A stretch of 14,698 nucleotides of DNA from Pseudomonadota bacterium (GTDB lineage Bacteria > Pseudomonadota > Alphaproteobacteria > Rhodobacterales > Rhodobacteraceae): the NCBI GenBank assembly GCA_022573605.1, contig JACZTQ010000046.1, forward strand, positions 1-14,698, in the 5' to 3' direction. Under the pieces are notes generated by a model, which ran no database searches, had not been told where the DNA came from, and saw only the letters and a list, made by a program, of their open reading frames with translations. The first letter of the stretch is position 1. Each line of letters opens with the position of its first letter. The position numbers were made by a program, and so were the translations under genes. Positions 1 through 9,351 of the stretch are shown piece by piece.

Positions 1-663
1 GATGCGGCGGTGGTCGCGCGGAGCGGTCGCGCCCAGCGCCGGCAGGTCCGGCGGCGGCTCCTCGCCCCGGTCGCGCCAGGCCTCGCGCACCAGCCCGGCG
101 CTGTAGAGCAGCTCGTAGCGCTCCAGGGTCAGCTCGTCGCGCCACGGCGCGTCCCCGGTGCCGAACAGCAGGTCGCGCCGCTCGCGCCGCTCGCCCGACC
201 GGCCCGCCCATTCGCTCAGCCGGGGCGCGATGATATCGCCCAGGATGGCGGGCGGCCCGTCGTGGCGGTCTTCCCAGGGGAACCAGTGGGCCCAGCCGGT
301 CCAGTCGTTCGCGGCGCGCGCCGCCTCGGGCCGGGCCAGCGCCAGGTAGCCGATCGAGACGGTGTGCGGCTCGCCCCCGATCAGGCCCGCCTGGCGGACC
401 GCCGAGCGGCGTGGATCGCCGAAGGTGTAGAGCTGCTCGACATAGTCGAGCCGCAGCCCGGTGCGCGCCTCGACCGACTCGGCCAGGGCCTGGTGCAGGG
501 TGCGGTGGCGCTTAGGGTCGAAGGCGGCGGTCGGCAGGTCGCGCCCCCGGGCGCCGCGCGGGGTCAGCACCATCGGGCGGGCCTGCCCGGCTTGGGTCTC
601 CAGGGTGACGATCACCGCCGAGAGCTCGACCTTGACCGGCCTTGTATCCGGCGGCCGGGTCAT
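1..663 (-). CDS. nadQ: NadQ-like NAD biosynthesis regulator (Nudix-related), partial at left edge
   Basis: The minus strand is open from an ATG at 663 to the window edge, giving 221 codons with no stop; the 3' end lies outside. The product starts MTRPPDTRPVKVELSAVIVT. A Nudix-like domain covers about residues 10-150, with a conserved block LDYVEQLYTFGD near residue 75. The Nudix box looks degenerate, as expected for a regulator that senses a nucleotide instead of cleaving it. The last residues visible (ERYELLYSAGLVREAW, then DHRRI) match what I recall as the linker just before the winged-helix DNA-binding part of the alphaproteobacterial NAD regulator (NadQ/COG4111 group), which controls NAD synthesis genes such as nadABC. 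The start codon overlaps the stop of the upstream HD gene (ATGA), so the two are translationally coupled. The family call is from memory of the family pattern. The alternative is an active Nudix hydrolase. Confidence 0.75.
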   Translation of the reverse strand, partial: MTRPPDTRPVKVELSAVIVTLETQAGQARPMVLTPRGARGRDLPTAAFDPKRHRTLHQALAESVEARTGLRLDYVEQLYTFGDPRRSAVRQAGLIGGEPHTVSIGYLALARPEAARAANDWTGWAHWFPWEDRHDGPPAILGDIIAPRLSEWAGRSGERRERRDLLFGTGDAPWRDELTLERYELLYSAGLVREAWRDRGEEPPPDLPALGATAPRDHRRI

Positions 664-1253
664 CGCCGCACCTGAAGGTAAAGCTGGCGGAACCGGGCCA
701 GGAAGGCGCGTTTCGCCGCAGTGGCCGAGCGCGCCTTCAGCCGGATCGCTTGCCAGCCCTCGAAGCGCGGCCGGGGGAAGTATTTCGCCGCGTCCGCCTC
801 GGAAAACCCGGCCAGCTGGGTCGCCTCGAACCAGGCGCTGAGGCGGTCGGCCCGCTTGATCAGTTTGGCCAGCGCCGGGGACAGGTCCGGGGGCAGCCCG
901 AAGCGGATCTGCACCGCCGCCGCCAAGGTGTGCTCGAAATCCTTGTAGTCGAGCCCGATCGCCGCCTTGAAGGGCGAGATCATGTCGCCGATGACGTATT
1001 CGGGGGCATCGTGCAGCAGCGCCGCCAGCCGCTCCGCCGGTCCCGCCTTGGGTTTCAGGCGGCGCAGGATCAACTCGACCAGCAGCGAGTGCTCGGCGAC
1101 CGAGAACGGCTGGTCCCCGGTGGTCTGGCCGTTCCAGCGCGCGACCCGGGCGATGCCGTGGGCGATGTCCTCGATCTCGATGTCCAGCGGCGAGGGGTGC
1201 AGCAGGTCGAGCCTGCGTCCCGACAGCATCCTCTGCCATGCCCGTGCCGCCAT
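660..1253 (-). CDS. HD-domain phosphohydrolase (YfbR-like)
   Basis: A 197-aa soluble protein with the metal-binding pattern of the HD superfamily: H55 (in VAEHSLLV), H81-D82 (in LLHDAPEYVIGDM) and D136 (in KRADRL). The arrangement and the RVARWNGQ segment near residue 36 resemble the YfbR/COG1896 group, whose studied members are divalent-metal 5'-deoxynucleotidases. The N-terminal RAWQRMLSGRRLDLL is typical of alphaproteobacterial members, which supports the ATG at 1253. The stop overlaps the start of the NadQ-like gene by 4 bp. This pairing suggests a role in nucleotide or NAD metabolism, for example clearing nucleoside monophosphates, but that is inference. The protein is complete, with no sign of decay. 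Confidence 0.85.
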   Translation of the reverse strand: MAARAWQRMLSGRRLDLLHPSPLDIEIEDIAHGIARVARWNGQTTGDQPFSVAEHSLLVELILRRLKPKAGPAERLAALLHDAPEYVIGDMISPFKAAIGLDYKDFEHTLAAAVQIRFGLPPDLSPALAKLIKRADRLSAWFEATQLAGFSEADAAKYFPRPRFEGWQAIRLKARSATAAKRAFLARFRQLYLQVRR

Positions 1254-1385
1254 CTGTGCCGAAATCCCCGCCCGAATGAAGCTGGCGCTTTTCTATTCGC
1301 CACGCCACGCATTGTCGAGCAGGCCGGGCGGTGCTATGCCGCGCTCCGACCATTCATATCCGGCGCGTCCGCGAGGGAGCGAAGC

Positions 1386-2777
<1,392 letters not shown>

Positions 2778-2786
2778 GGGGGCGGT

Positions 2787-2840
2787 GGTGGAACAAGTTC
2801 CACCCTACGGGGTGATCTGTAGGGCGGAACTTGTTCCGCC
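2787..2840. repeat. REP-like inverted pair R1, downstream of ahcY
   Basis: Two 22-nt arms (2787-2808 and 2819-2840) are inverted copies matching at 20 of 22 positions, separated by 10 nt. Each arm is itself nearly palindromic: GGTGGAAC-AA-GTTCCACC in the first and GGCGGAAC-TT-GTTCCGCC in the second. Each carries the family tag GTAGGG at its outer-strand 5' end. The transcript could fold into one long hairpin or two small ones, so this may also act as the ahcY terminator or a 3'-end stabiliser. There is no clear U-run. Confidence 0.8.
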
Positions 2841-2850
2841 GAACCACCCC

Positions 2851-3048
2851 TCACCGCTTGCGAAACAACGCCACCAGGCCGCGATCGCCAGCGTGCTCGT
2901 GGTCCACGCCCTGGTAGAACCGCACCTCGCGGAAATCCACCGGCGTGATCCGGCCCGTGGATTCCAGCCGGGCGAAGGCGGAGCCGAAACCCTTCTGGTC
3001 GAATACCGGCGAGTTTATGCCGAGGCAGAACAGCGCCCCGGGCCGGGC
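2851..3048 (-). pseudogene. C-terminal remnant of a class I SAM-dependent methyltransferase
   Basis: The minus strand encodes about 66 residues that read like the C-terminal strand-and-tail of a class I methyltransferase: PGALFCLGINSPVFDQKGF, then a segment rich in F, R and E (DFREVRFY), DHEHAGDRGLVALF and a TGA stop at 2851. Upstream of about 3048 the frame continues only to an ATG at 3102 with low-complexity Gly/Arg-rich sequence. There is no SAM-binding GxGxG motif before the VOC gene promoter region. The N-terminal two thirds are therefore missing, and I read this as a decayed gene truncated at its 5' end. The family assignment is from memory. The alternative is a real 83-aa protein starting at 3102. 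Confidence 0.5.
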
Positions 3049-3124
3049 GTGGGTCTGGCCGCTTCCCCCCAGCCTGCCGCCTCGGACACAAGGTGCGACC
3101 ACCGGCGGCCGGGGCAGTGAATGC

Positions 3125-3145
3125 AGCGCCGCTTGGCGCTATACT
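3125..3145 (+). promoter_or_regulatory. Hairpin and possible -10 element before the VOC gene
   Basis: A perfect 6-bp stem AGCGCC-GCTT-GGCGCT (3125-3140) leads directly into TATACT (3140-3145), a good match to a -10 hexamer. It lies 21 bp upstream of the VOC start codon and just before the Shine-Dalgarno AGGAGGGAGA. I do not see a convincing -35 hexamer at the right spacing. A promoter here would give a very short leader. Confidence 0.3.
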
Positions 3146-3166
3146 GGGGCAGGAGGGAGACCTGCG

Positions 3167-3568
3167 ATGCGGATACTGGAGACGGCGCTCTACGCCGAAA
3201 ACCTGGCCGAGACGGCGGATTTCTACAGCCAGGTGCTGGGGCTGGAGCGGTTTGCGGAAGTGGAAGGCCGCCATGTGTTTTTCCGGGCCGAGGGGCAGGT
3301 GCTACTGCTGTTCAAGCCCTCCGTCACCCGCGCGCCGCCGCCCCCGGACGCCCGATTGGCGGTGCCGCCGCACGGGGCCGAGGGGCCGGGGCATGTCTGC
3401 TTCGCCGCCACCGGGTCCGAAATCGACGGCTGGATCGAGCGCCTCGCCGCCCATGGCGTCGGGATCGAGAGCACCGTCGAGTGGCCCGGCGGCGGCCGCT
3501 CGATCTATTTCCGCGACCCGGCGGGCAACTCGCTGGAATTCGCCGAGGCGCGGATCTGGGGGTTGTGA
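3167..3568 (+). CDS. VOC/glyoxalase-fold protein
   Basis: A 133-aa single-domain member of the vicinal oxygen chelate superfamily, which includes glyoxalase I, ring-cleaving dioxygenases and antibiotic-resistance proteins. The paired beta-alpha-beta-beta-beta modules are readable: ILETALYAENLAETADFYSQ then VLGLERF in the first half, and GHVCFA followed by RDPAGNSLEFAE in the second. Likely metal ligands are E5, H76 and E124. The first position is more often His in active glyoxalases, so the substrate is not predictable. The ATG at 3167 is preceded by a strong AGGAGGGAGA Shine-Dalgarno. The longer open frames upstream lack such a signal. It is flanked by a methyltransferase remnant and a convergent acs gene, so context gives little help. 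Confidence 0.85.
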   Translation: MRILETALYAENLAETADFYSQVLGLERFAEVEGRHVFFRAEGQVLLLFKPSVTRAPPPPDARLAVPPHGAEGPGHVCFAATGSEIDGWIERLAAHGVGIESTVEWPGGGRSIYFRDPAGNSLEFAEARIWGL

Positions 3569-3600
3569 TACCAGATTACGCCGGTCCCAACCCACCTCAT

Positions 3601-3627
3601 GCCCCGGCCCCGGATCGGGTCCGGGGC
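3601..3627 (+). terminator. Possible hairpin terminator after the VOC gene
   Basis: GCCCCGG pairs with CCGGGGC, extended inward by CCC/GGG after one mismatch, with a 5-nt loop. It starts 33 bp after the stop. No T-run follows, so it would be a non-classical or Rho-assisted end at best. Confidence 0.4.
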
Positions 3628-3710
3628 AGGTCGCACCGTTTCACAGGGTCTGAATATATTTCACTTGAAAATCAATGAGTTGACCTAGTGCCCACATGTG
3701 GGCGCCTGTC

Positions 3711-3776
3711 GTAGGGCGGGGTTCACCCCGCCATTCCGGCCCGGCCAAGCCCATGGCGGGCTGAACCCCGCCCTAC
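3711..3776. repeat. REP-like inverted pair R2, between the convergent VOC and acs genes
   Basis: Two 22-nt arms (3711-3732 and 3755-3776) are inverted copies with one mismatch, separated by 22 nt. Each begins GTAGGGCGGGGTTCA on its own strand and is internally near-palindromic (GGCGGGGTTCACCCCGCC). It lies 16 bp from the acs stop codon and could serve as a two-way terminator. The first arm shares more than 20 identical bases with repeat R4 near 12885. Confidence 0.85.
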
Positions 3777-3792
3777 GAAGCGGCCCTCCGCC

Positions 3793-5736
<1,944 letters not shown>

Positions 5737-5964
5737 CCTGTCCTCCCAGTCGGTTCTCGCATCCATGTTTTCAAATCGCGCGCGAAACCCGCGGCAGATT
5801 TGGTGCAGTGCAATATGTCCCGGTGCCGCAGTCTGGCGGCAGATTAATGCGCTTGCAAGAGCGGGCCGGGCGAAATTGCCGGGCCGGGCTTTTTCCTTTG
5901 CCGCGGCGGCGCGCCCCGGCCCATACTCCGGCCCGTCGGGGGGTCACCACGGGAGGATCGAATC
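5737..5964. promoter_or_regulatory. Divergent acs/ridA control region with a TGCAGTGCA element
   Basis: These 228 bp separate the acs and ridA start codons and must hold promoters for both. Two short symmetrical elements stand out: a GTGCAGTGCAAT core at 5803-5814 and CTTGCAAG at 5852-5859, both rich in TGCA steps. Sites of this general look are bound by PhaR-type polyhydroxyalkanoate regulators in some alphaproteobacteria, so acetyl-CoA-linked control of acs is possible. I found no clear -35/-10 pair. Confidence 0.35.
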
Positions 5965-6459
5965 ATGGCCGGACGGATCGAGGCGAGGCTGGCGGAGATG
6001 GGCATCGAGCTGCCCGAACCGGTGGCGCCGCTGGCCGATTACGTGCCCTTCGTGCGGAGCGGCAACCTGGTGTTCGTCTCGGGCCAGTTGCCGATGGGTC
6101 CGGACGGTCTGGTCACCGGCCGGCTCAGCGCCGCCGACCACGCCGCCGACGGTGTTCCGGCGCCGGGCTCGAAGCTGGCGCTGGCGGTGGAGGCGGCGTC
6201 GTTCGCGGCGATCAACCTGATCGTCCAGGCCAAGGCGGCGGCCGTCGATCTCGACCGCATCACCCGCGTGGTCAAGCTGACCGGCTTCGTCAATTGCGAC
6301 GCCGGCTTCGCCCAGCAGCATCTGGTGATCAACGGCGCCTCGGCGCTGCTCGGCGAGGTCTTCGGCGAGGCCGGGCGCCATTCGCGCTCGGCGGTGGGGT
6401 CGTCGGGCCTGCCGCTCGGCGTCATCGTCGAGGTCGAGGGCATTTTCGAGATCGAGTAA
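5965..6459 (+). CDS. RidA/YjgF family protein
   Basis: A 164-aa member of the RidA superfamily. Canonical RidA hydrolyses reactive enamine/imine intermediates made by PLP enzymes. This one belongs to the longer subgroup (about 150-160 aa) whose substrates are less clear. Visible features are the opening VFVSGQLPM (about residues 36-44), the conserved core VVKLTGFVN (residues 102-110) and the C-terminal SRSAVGSSGLP followed by VEVEGIFEIE. R141 and an acidic residue near 158 fit the ligand-binding Arg and Glu of RidA. The ATG at 5965 follows GGGAGGATCG. RidA proteins work as trimers in the cytoplasm. The gene is divergent from acs, with no shared operon; a link to the amine cluster downstream is not shown. 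Confidence 0.9.
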   Translation: MAGRIEARLAEMGIELPEPVAPLADYVPFVRSGNLVFVSGQLPMGPDGLVTGRLSAADHAADGVPAPGSKLALAVEAASFAAINLIVQAKAAAVDLDRITRVVKLTGFVNCDAGFAQQHLVINGASALLGEVFGEAGRHSRSAVGSSGLPLGVIVEVEGIFEIE

Positions 6460-6487
6460 GGCCACGCTCGGCGGCGGCGCCGCAGCC

Positions 6488-6568
6488 TCCCCCCCGTCCC
6501 CTTCTCCGGGGCTTACGCGGCCGCATCTGCGGCCACGGTCCCCTGCGAAGCCCAGAGGGAGTGGGGGG
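6488..6568. repeat. Long imperfect inverted repeat after ridA
   Basis: Nested inverted repeats fill most of the 168-bp gap between ridA and the convergent 136-aa gene. The core GGCCGCA-TC-TGCGGCC is perfect (6519-6534). Outer arms are C-rich on the left and G-rich on the right, including GGGCTTACGC against GCGAAGCCC. A transcript from either side could form a long hairpin, so it may end both genes. It is not related to the GTAGGG repeats. Confidence 0.45.
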
Positions 6569-6627
6569 CGAAATCGGCGGGGGCAGCGCGATTGCCCATG
6601 ATCGGGTCCGGTCGAGGGGCGTTGGCA

Positions 6628-7038
6628 TCAGAACTTCATGTAGGCCTGGCGGAGTTGCACCAGGGGATGGCGCTCGGACATCTGGAACTTGATCAGCAAC
6701 TCGCGCGCGACCATGTCCCGGTCCTGCTGGTTGTCCGACAGCGCGATGCTGTCGGGCACCCGGACCCAGCCGTTGATGTTGCGGTCGAACACCGCCGGAT
6801 TGCCTTCCTCGTAGCCCATGTGGACGTCTTCGAGCCAGTTCAGGTCGTCCCAGCCCATGGTCTCCATATAGCTCTTCAGGAACGGGGTCAGGCGGGTGTA
6901 GTCCGGCACCAGGTTGACATCGTAGCGGTAGCCGATGTGCTGGCCGATCTCCTTCTCGCGCGCCGAGTCGAGGCCGTCGCCCTCGATGAACTGATCGACG
7001 CTTTCGATCTCGGAGCCCTTGTAGCTGGTGCCGGCCAT
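6628..7038 (-). CDS. Unrecognised 136-aa acidic protein, last gene of the glutamate-synthase-like cluster
   Basis: I do not recognise this protein. It starts MAGTSYKGSEIESVDQF at the ATG at 7038, preceded by a strong AGGAGAAGAG. It contains no cysteine, no signal peptide and no membrane segment. It is rich in acidic and aromatic residues, with blocks such as RYDVNLVPDYTRLTPFLKSY, MGWDDLNWLEDVHMGYEE and the C-terminal MSERHPLVQLRQAYMKF. The sequence looks like a folded, conserved cytoplasmic protein, not a chance frame. It lies 70 bp downstream of the FMN glutamate-synthase-like gene on the same strand, with REP-like pair R3 in between. It is therefore probably co-transcribed but expressed at a different level. 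A small subunit, adaptor or amine-binding partner of the cluster is possible but not shown. Confidence 0.8.
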   Translation of the reverse strand: MAGTSYKGSEIESVDQFIEGDGLDSAREKEIGQHIGYRYDVNLVPDYTRLTPFLKSYMETMGWDDLNWLEDVHMGYEEGNPAVFDRNINGWVRVPDSIALSDNQQDRDMVARELLIKFQMSERHPLVQLRQAYMKF

Positions 7039-7057
7039 CTCTCTTCTCCTAGCCAGT

Positions 7058-7108
7058 GGTGGGTTTCACCCACCCTGCGTCAACCCGTAGGGTGGGTGCC
7101 AACCCACC
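7058..7108. repeat. REP-like inverted pair R3, inside the cluster
   Basis: Arms 7058-7078 and 7087-7108 are inverted copies differing at a few positions, separated by 8 nt. The second arm carries the GTAGGG tag followed by TGGGTGCCAACCCACC. The repeat ends exactly one base before the stop codon of the FMN glutamate-synthase-like gene (7109-7111) and lies 19 bp before the start of the 136-aa gene. In the mRNA it would fold between two cistrons and could attenuate transcription or protect the upstream message. Confidence 0.75.
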
Positions 7109-8488
7109 TTAAAAATGGTGGTAATCCTCGACCCCGACGGTGTAGTTGGTGCCGGCCAGCGGCACCCCCGCCATGGCGCTCGCTTCCATGGTCAGCGCCG
7201 CCAGGTCCTCCGGCTCGAGGCTGTGGATGTCGGTCTTGCCGCAGGCCCGGGCGAACATCTGCGCCTCGATGGTCAGGGTGTGCAGGAAGTTGTAGACCCG
7301 CTCGGCCGCCTCGTCGGGGTTGAGGCGCGCCCGCAGCACCGGGTCCTGGGTTGCCACGCCGACCGGGCAGCGCCCGGTGTGGCAGTGGTAGCAATAGCCC
7401 GGCTCGACCCCGATCTCGCGCTGGTAGTCGGCCTCGGGGATGTCCTTGTTGCAGTTCAACGCCATCATCACCGAGTGGCCGAGCGCGATCGCCTCGGCGC
7501 CGAGCGCGATCGCCTTGGCCACATCGGCGCCGTTGCGGATGCCGCCGGCATAGATCAGGGTGATCTCGCCCCGCTTGCCGAGATCGTCGATCGCCTTGCG
7601 GGCCTGGCGGATCGCCGCCATGCCCGGCACCCCGGTCTCCTCGGTGGCCAGGTGCGGGCCGGCGCCGGTCGAGCCCTCCATGCCGTCGATGTAGATCGAG
7701 TCCGGATCGCACTTCACCGCCATGCGCACGTCGTCGTAGACCCTTGCGGCGCCGAGCTTGAACTGGATCGGGATCTGGTGGTCGGTCGCCTCGCGGATCT
7801 CCTGGACCTTCAGGGCCAGGTCGTCCGGGCCGAGCCAGTCCGGGTGCCGGGCCGGCGAGCGCTGGTCGATGCCGGCCGGAAGCGAGCGCATCTCGGCCAC
7901 CTGGTCGGTCACCTTCTGGCCCATCAGATGGCCGCCGAGGCCGACCTTGCAGCCCTGGCCGATGAAGAACTCGACCCCGTCGGCCAGCACCAGGTGGTGC
8001 GGGTTGAAGCCGTAGCGCGACTGGATGCACTGGTAGAACCACTTGGTGGAGTAGCGCCGCTCGTCCGGGATCATGCCGCCCTCGCCCGAGCAGGTCGCGG
8101 TGCCGGCCATGGTGGCGCCCCGCGCCAGCGCGGTCTTGGCCTCGTAGCTCAGCGCCCCGAAGCTCATGCCGGTGACATAGATCGGGATGTCGAGCACGAT
8201 CGGCTTCTTGGCCCGCGGCCCGATCACCGTCCTGGTCTCGCATTTCTCGCGGTAACCCTCGATCACGAACCGGGTCAGGGTGCCCGGCAGGAAGGTCAGA
8301 TCGTCCCAGTGCGGGATCTTCTTGAACAGCGAGAAGCCGCGCATCCGGTAGCGCCCGAGCTCGGACTTGATGTGGATGTCGTCGATCACGTGGGGCGGGA
8401 AGATGAAGCTGTTCCCGAGCCGGCTGGTGTCGCGTTGCAGTTTCTTTTTCTCCGGCCGCGGACCCGGAGCGCCATCGCCATCCGCCAT
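7109..8488 (-). CDS. FMN-binding glutamate-synthase-like protein (GlxD/MgsC type)
   Basis: A 459-aa protein matching the central-plus-FMN synthase domain of glutamate synthase large subunits, here as a separate polypeptide. In related split enzymes this subunit uses FMN and an Fe-S cluster to reduce an imino intermediate built from 2-oxoglutarate and an amine passed from a gamma-glutamyl donor. Visible motifs are PIYVTGMSFGALS (near residue 105), TCSGEGGM, IYIDGMEGSTGAGP, IYAGGIRNGADVAKAIALGA and the cysteine cluster CYHCHTGRCP (C366, C369, C374) followed by VGVATQDP, as in GltB-type enzymes. The frame opens further upstream, but the ATG at 8488 is chosen because AAAGGAGA precedes it and it clears the previous gene by 17 bp. 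Length and order fit rhizobial GlxD and methylotroph MgsC; which of these it equals is not decidable here. Confidence 0.88.
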   Translation of the reverse strand: MADGDGAPGPRPEKKKLQRDTSRLGNSFIFPPHVIDDIHIKSELGRYRMRGFSLFKKIPHWDDLTFLPGTLTRFVIEGYREKCETRTVIGPRAKKPIVLDIPIYVTGMSFGALSYEAKTALARGATMAGTATCSGEGGMIPDERRYSTKWFYQCIQSRYGFNPHHLVLADGVEFFIGQGCKVGLGGHLMGQKVTDQVAEMRSLPAGIDQRSPARHPDWLGPDDLALKVQEIREATDHQIPIQFKLGAARVYDDVRMAVKCDPDSIYIDGMEGSTGAGPHLATEETGVPGMAAIRQARKAIDDLGKRGEITLIYAGGIRNGADVAKAIALGAEAIALGHSVMMALNCNKDIPEADYQREIGVEPGYCYHCHTGRCPVGVATQDPVLRARLNPDEAAERVYNFLHTLTIEAQMFARACGKTDIHSLEPEDLAALTMEASAMAGVPLAGTNYTVGVEDYHHF

Positions 8489-8505
8489 TTTATTCTCCTT
8501 TCGGC

Positions 8506-9351
8506 TCAGAGAATCAGCTTCTTCTCGAGCGGCTCCAGGTTGTCGTAGTTCCACAGCTGCTTGCCGGCGACGATCTTCTGGAAGCGATCGACACCTTGCT
8601 CGGGCAGCAGCCCGTACAGGGTCAGCTTGCGGGTCAGCCAGGCCCGGTCGAGGTCGGTCAACTCGGCCGGAACCGCATCGACACCGAGCGACTTGATCTC
8701 GCCGCCGATGTAGATCGTGCCGTCATACATGCTGTCGCCGAGGTCCTTGCCGGCATTGCCGCACACCACCATGCGGCCGCGCTGCATCATGAAGCCCGAG
8801 AGCATGCCGGTGTCGCCGCCGACGATGATCGTGCCGCCCTTCATGTCGATGCCGGTGCGCGAACCGACCGAGCCCCGGCAGACCAGGTCGCCGCCGCGGA
8901 TCGCGGCGCCGAAGGTCGAGCCGGCGTTCTTCTCGATCAGCACCGTGCCGGCCATCATGTTCTCGGCGCAGGACCAGCCCACGCGGCCGCTGATGCGCAC
9001 GTTGGGGCCGTCGATCAGGCCGACCGCGAAGTAGCCCAGCGAGCCCTCGAAGATCAGGTTCAGCCGGCTGAGAATGCCGACCCCGAGCCCGTGCATGCCG
9101 CGCGGGTTGCGGATCACGATCGAGCCATGGCCTTCCTTCATCAACGCCCGGATTTTCGAGTTCACCTCGGTCGTCGTCATCGCGTCCGCGTCGACCTCGG
9201 TGCGCTTGTTGAAATCGACCTCCGGGGCCCAGGGATAGGTGAAGTTCTCGGCCTCCTCGGGCTCGAAGAACACCTGCTGGGTCCGGCCGGTCAACTGTTC
9301 GGTGGTCAGGCCCATGTCGCGGGCGCGTTCCTCGTGGCTCAGACCTGCCAT
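8506..9351 (-). CDS. GXGXG-domain glutamate-synthase-like protein (GlxC/MgsB type)
   Basis: A 281-aa protein made mostly of the right-handed beta-helix (GXGXG) found at the C terminus of glutamate synthase and in formylmethanofuran dehydrogenase subunit C. The repeats are easy to see: RNPRGMHGLGVGI, RISGRVGWSCAENMMAG, FGAAIRGGDLVCRGSVG, IIVGGDTGMLSGFMMQRG and VVCGNAGKDLGDSMYDG. This domain has a structural role, placing the amidotransferase and FMN domains for ammonia or amine channelling. It has an N-terminal extension of about 55 residues and a C-terminal tail of about 45 ending QLWNYDNLEP. From memory this makes it longer than GlxC and MgsB, near 230 aa, so it may define a separate subgroup. 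Its ATG at 9351 overlaps the stop of the amidotransferase gene by 13 bp, with GGAGG just upstream, indicating coupled translation. Confidence 0.88.
   Translation of the reverse strand: MAGLSHEERARDMGLTTEQLTGRTQQVFFEPEEAENFTYPWAPEVDFNKRTEVDADAMTTTEVNSKIRALMKEGHGSIVIRNPRGMHGLGVGILSRLNLIFEGSLGYFAVGLIDGPNVRISGRVGWSCAENMMAGTVLIEKNAGSTFGAAIRGGDLVCRGSVGSRTGIDMKGGTIIVGGDTGMLSGFMMQRGRMVVCGNAGKDLGDSMYDGTIYIGGEIKSLGVDAVPAELTDLDRAWLTRKLTLYGLLPEQGVDRFQKIVAGKQLWNYDNLEPLEKKLIL

Noticed and set aside
10..675. Long plus-strand open frame rich in Arg, Pro and Gly
   Set aside because: It is the shadow of the minus-strand NadQ-like gene, which has the meaningful protein sequence. High GC content leaves opposite frames open.
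642..1385. Upstream extension of the ahcY frame
   Set aside because: It overlaps the HD-domain gene on the other strand and reads as low-complexity sequence. The AhcY family N terminus and a ribosome-binding site fit the ATG at 1386.
1254..1385. Possible SAH riboswitch before ahcY
   Set aside because: The leader is short and I could not trace the conserved SAH-riboswitch helices and core by eye. A covariance-model scan would settle it.
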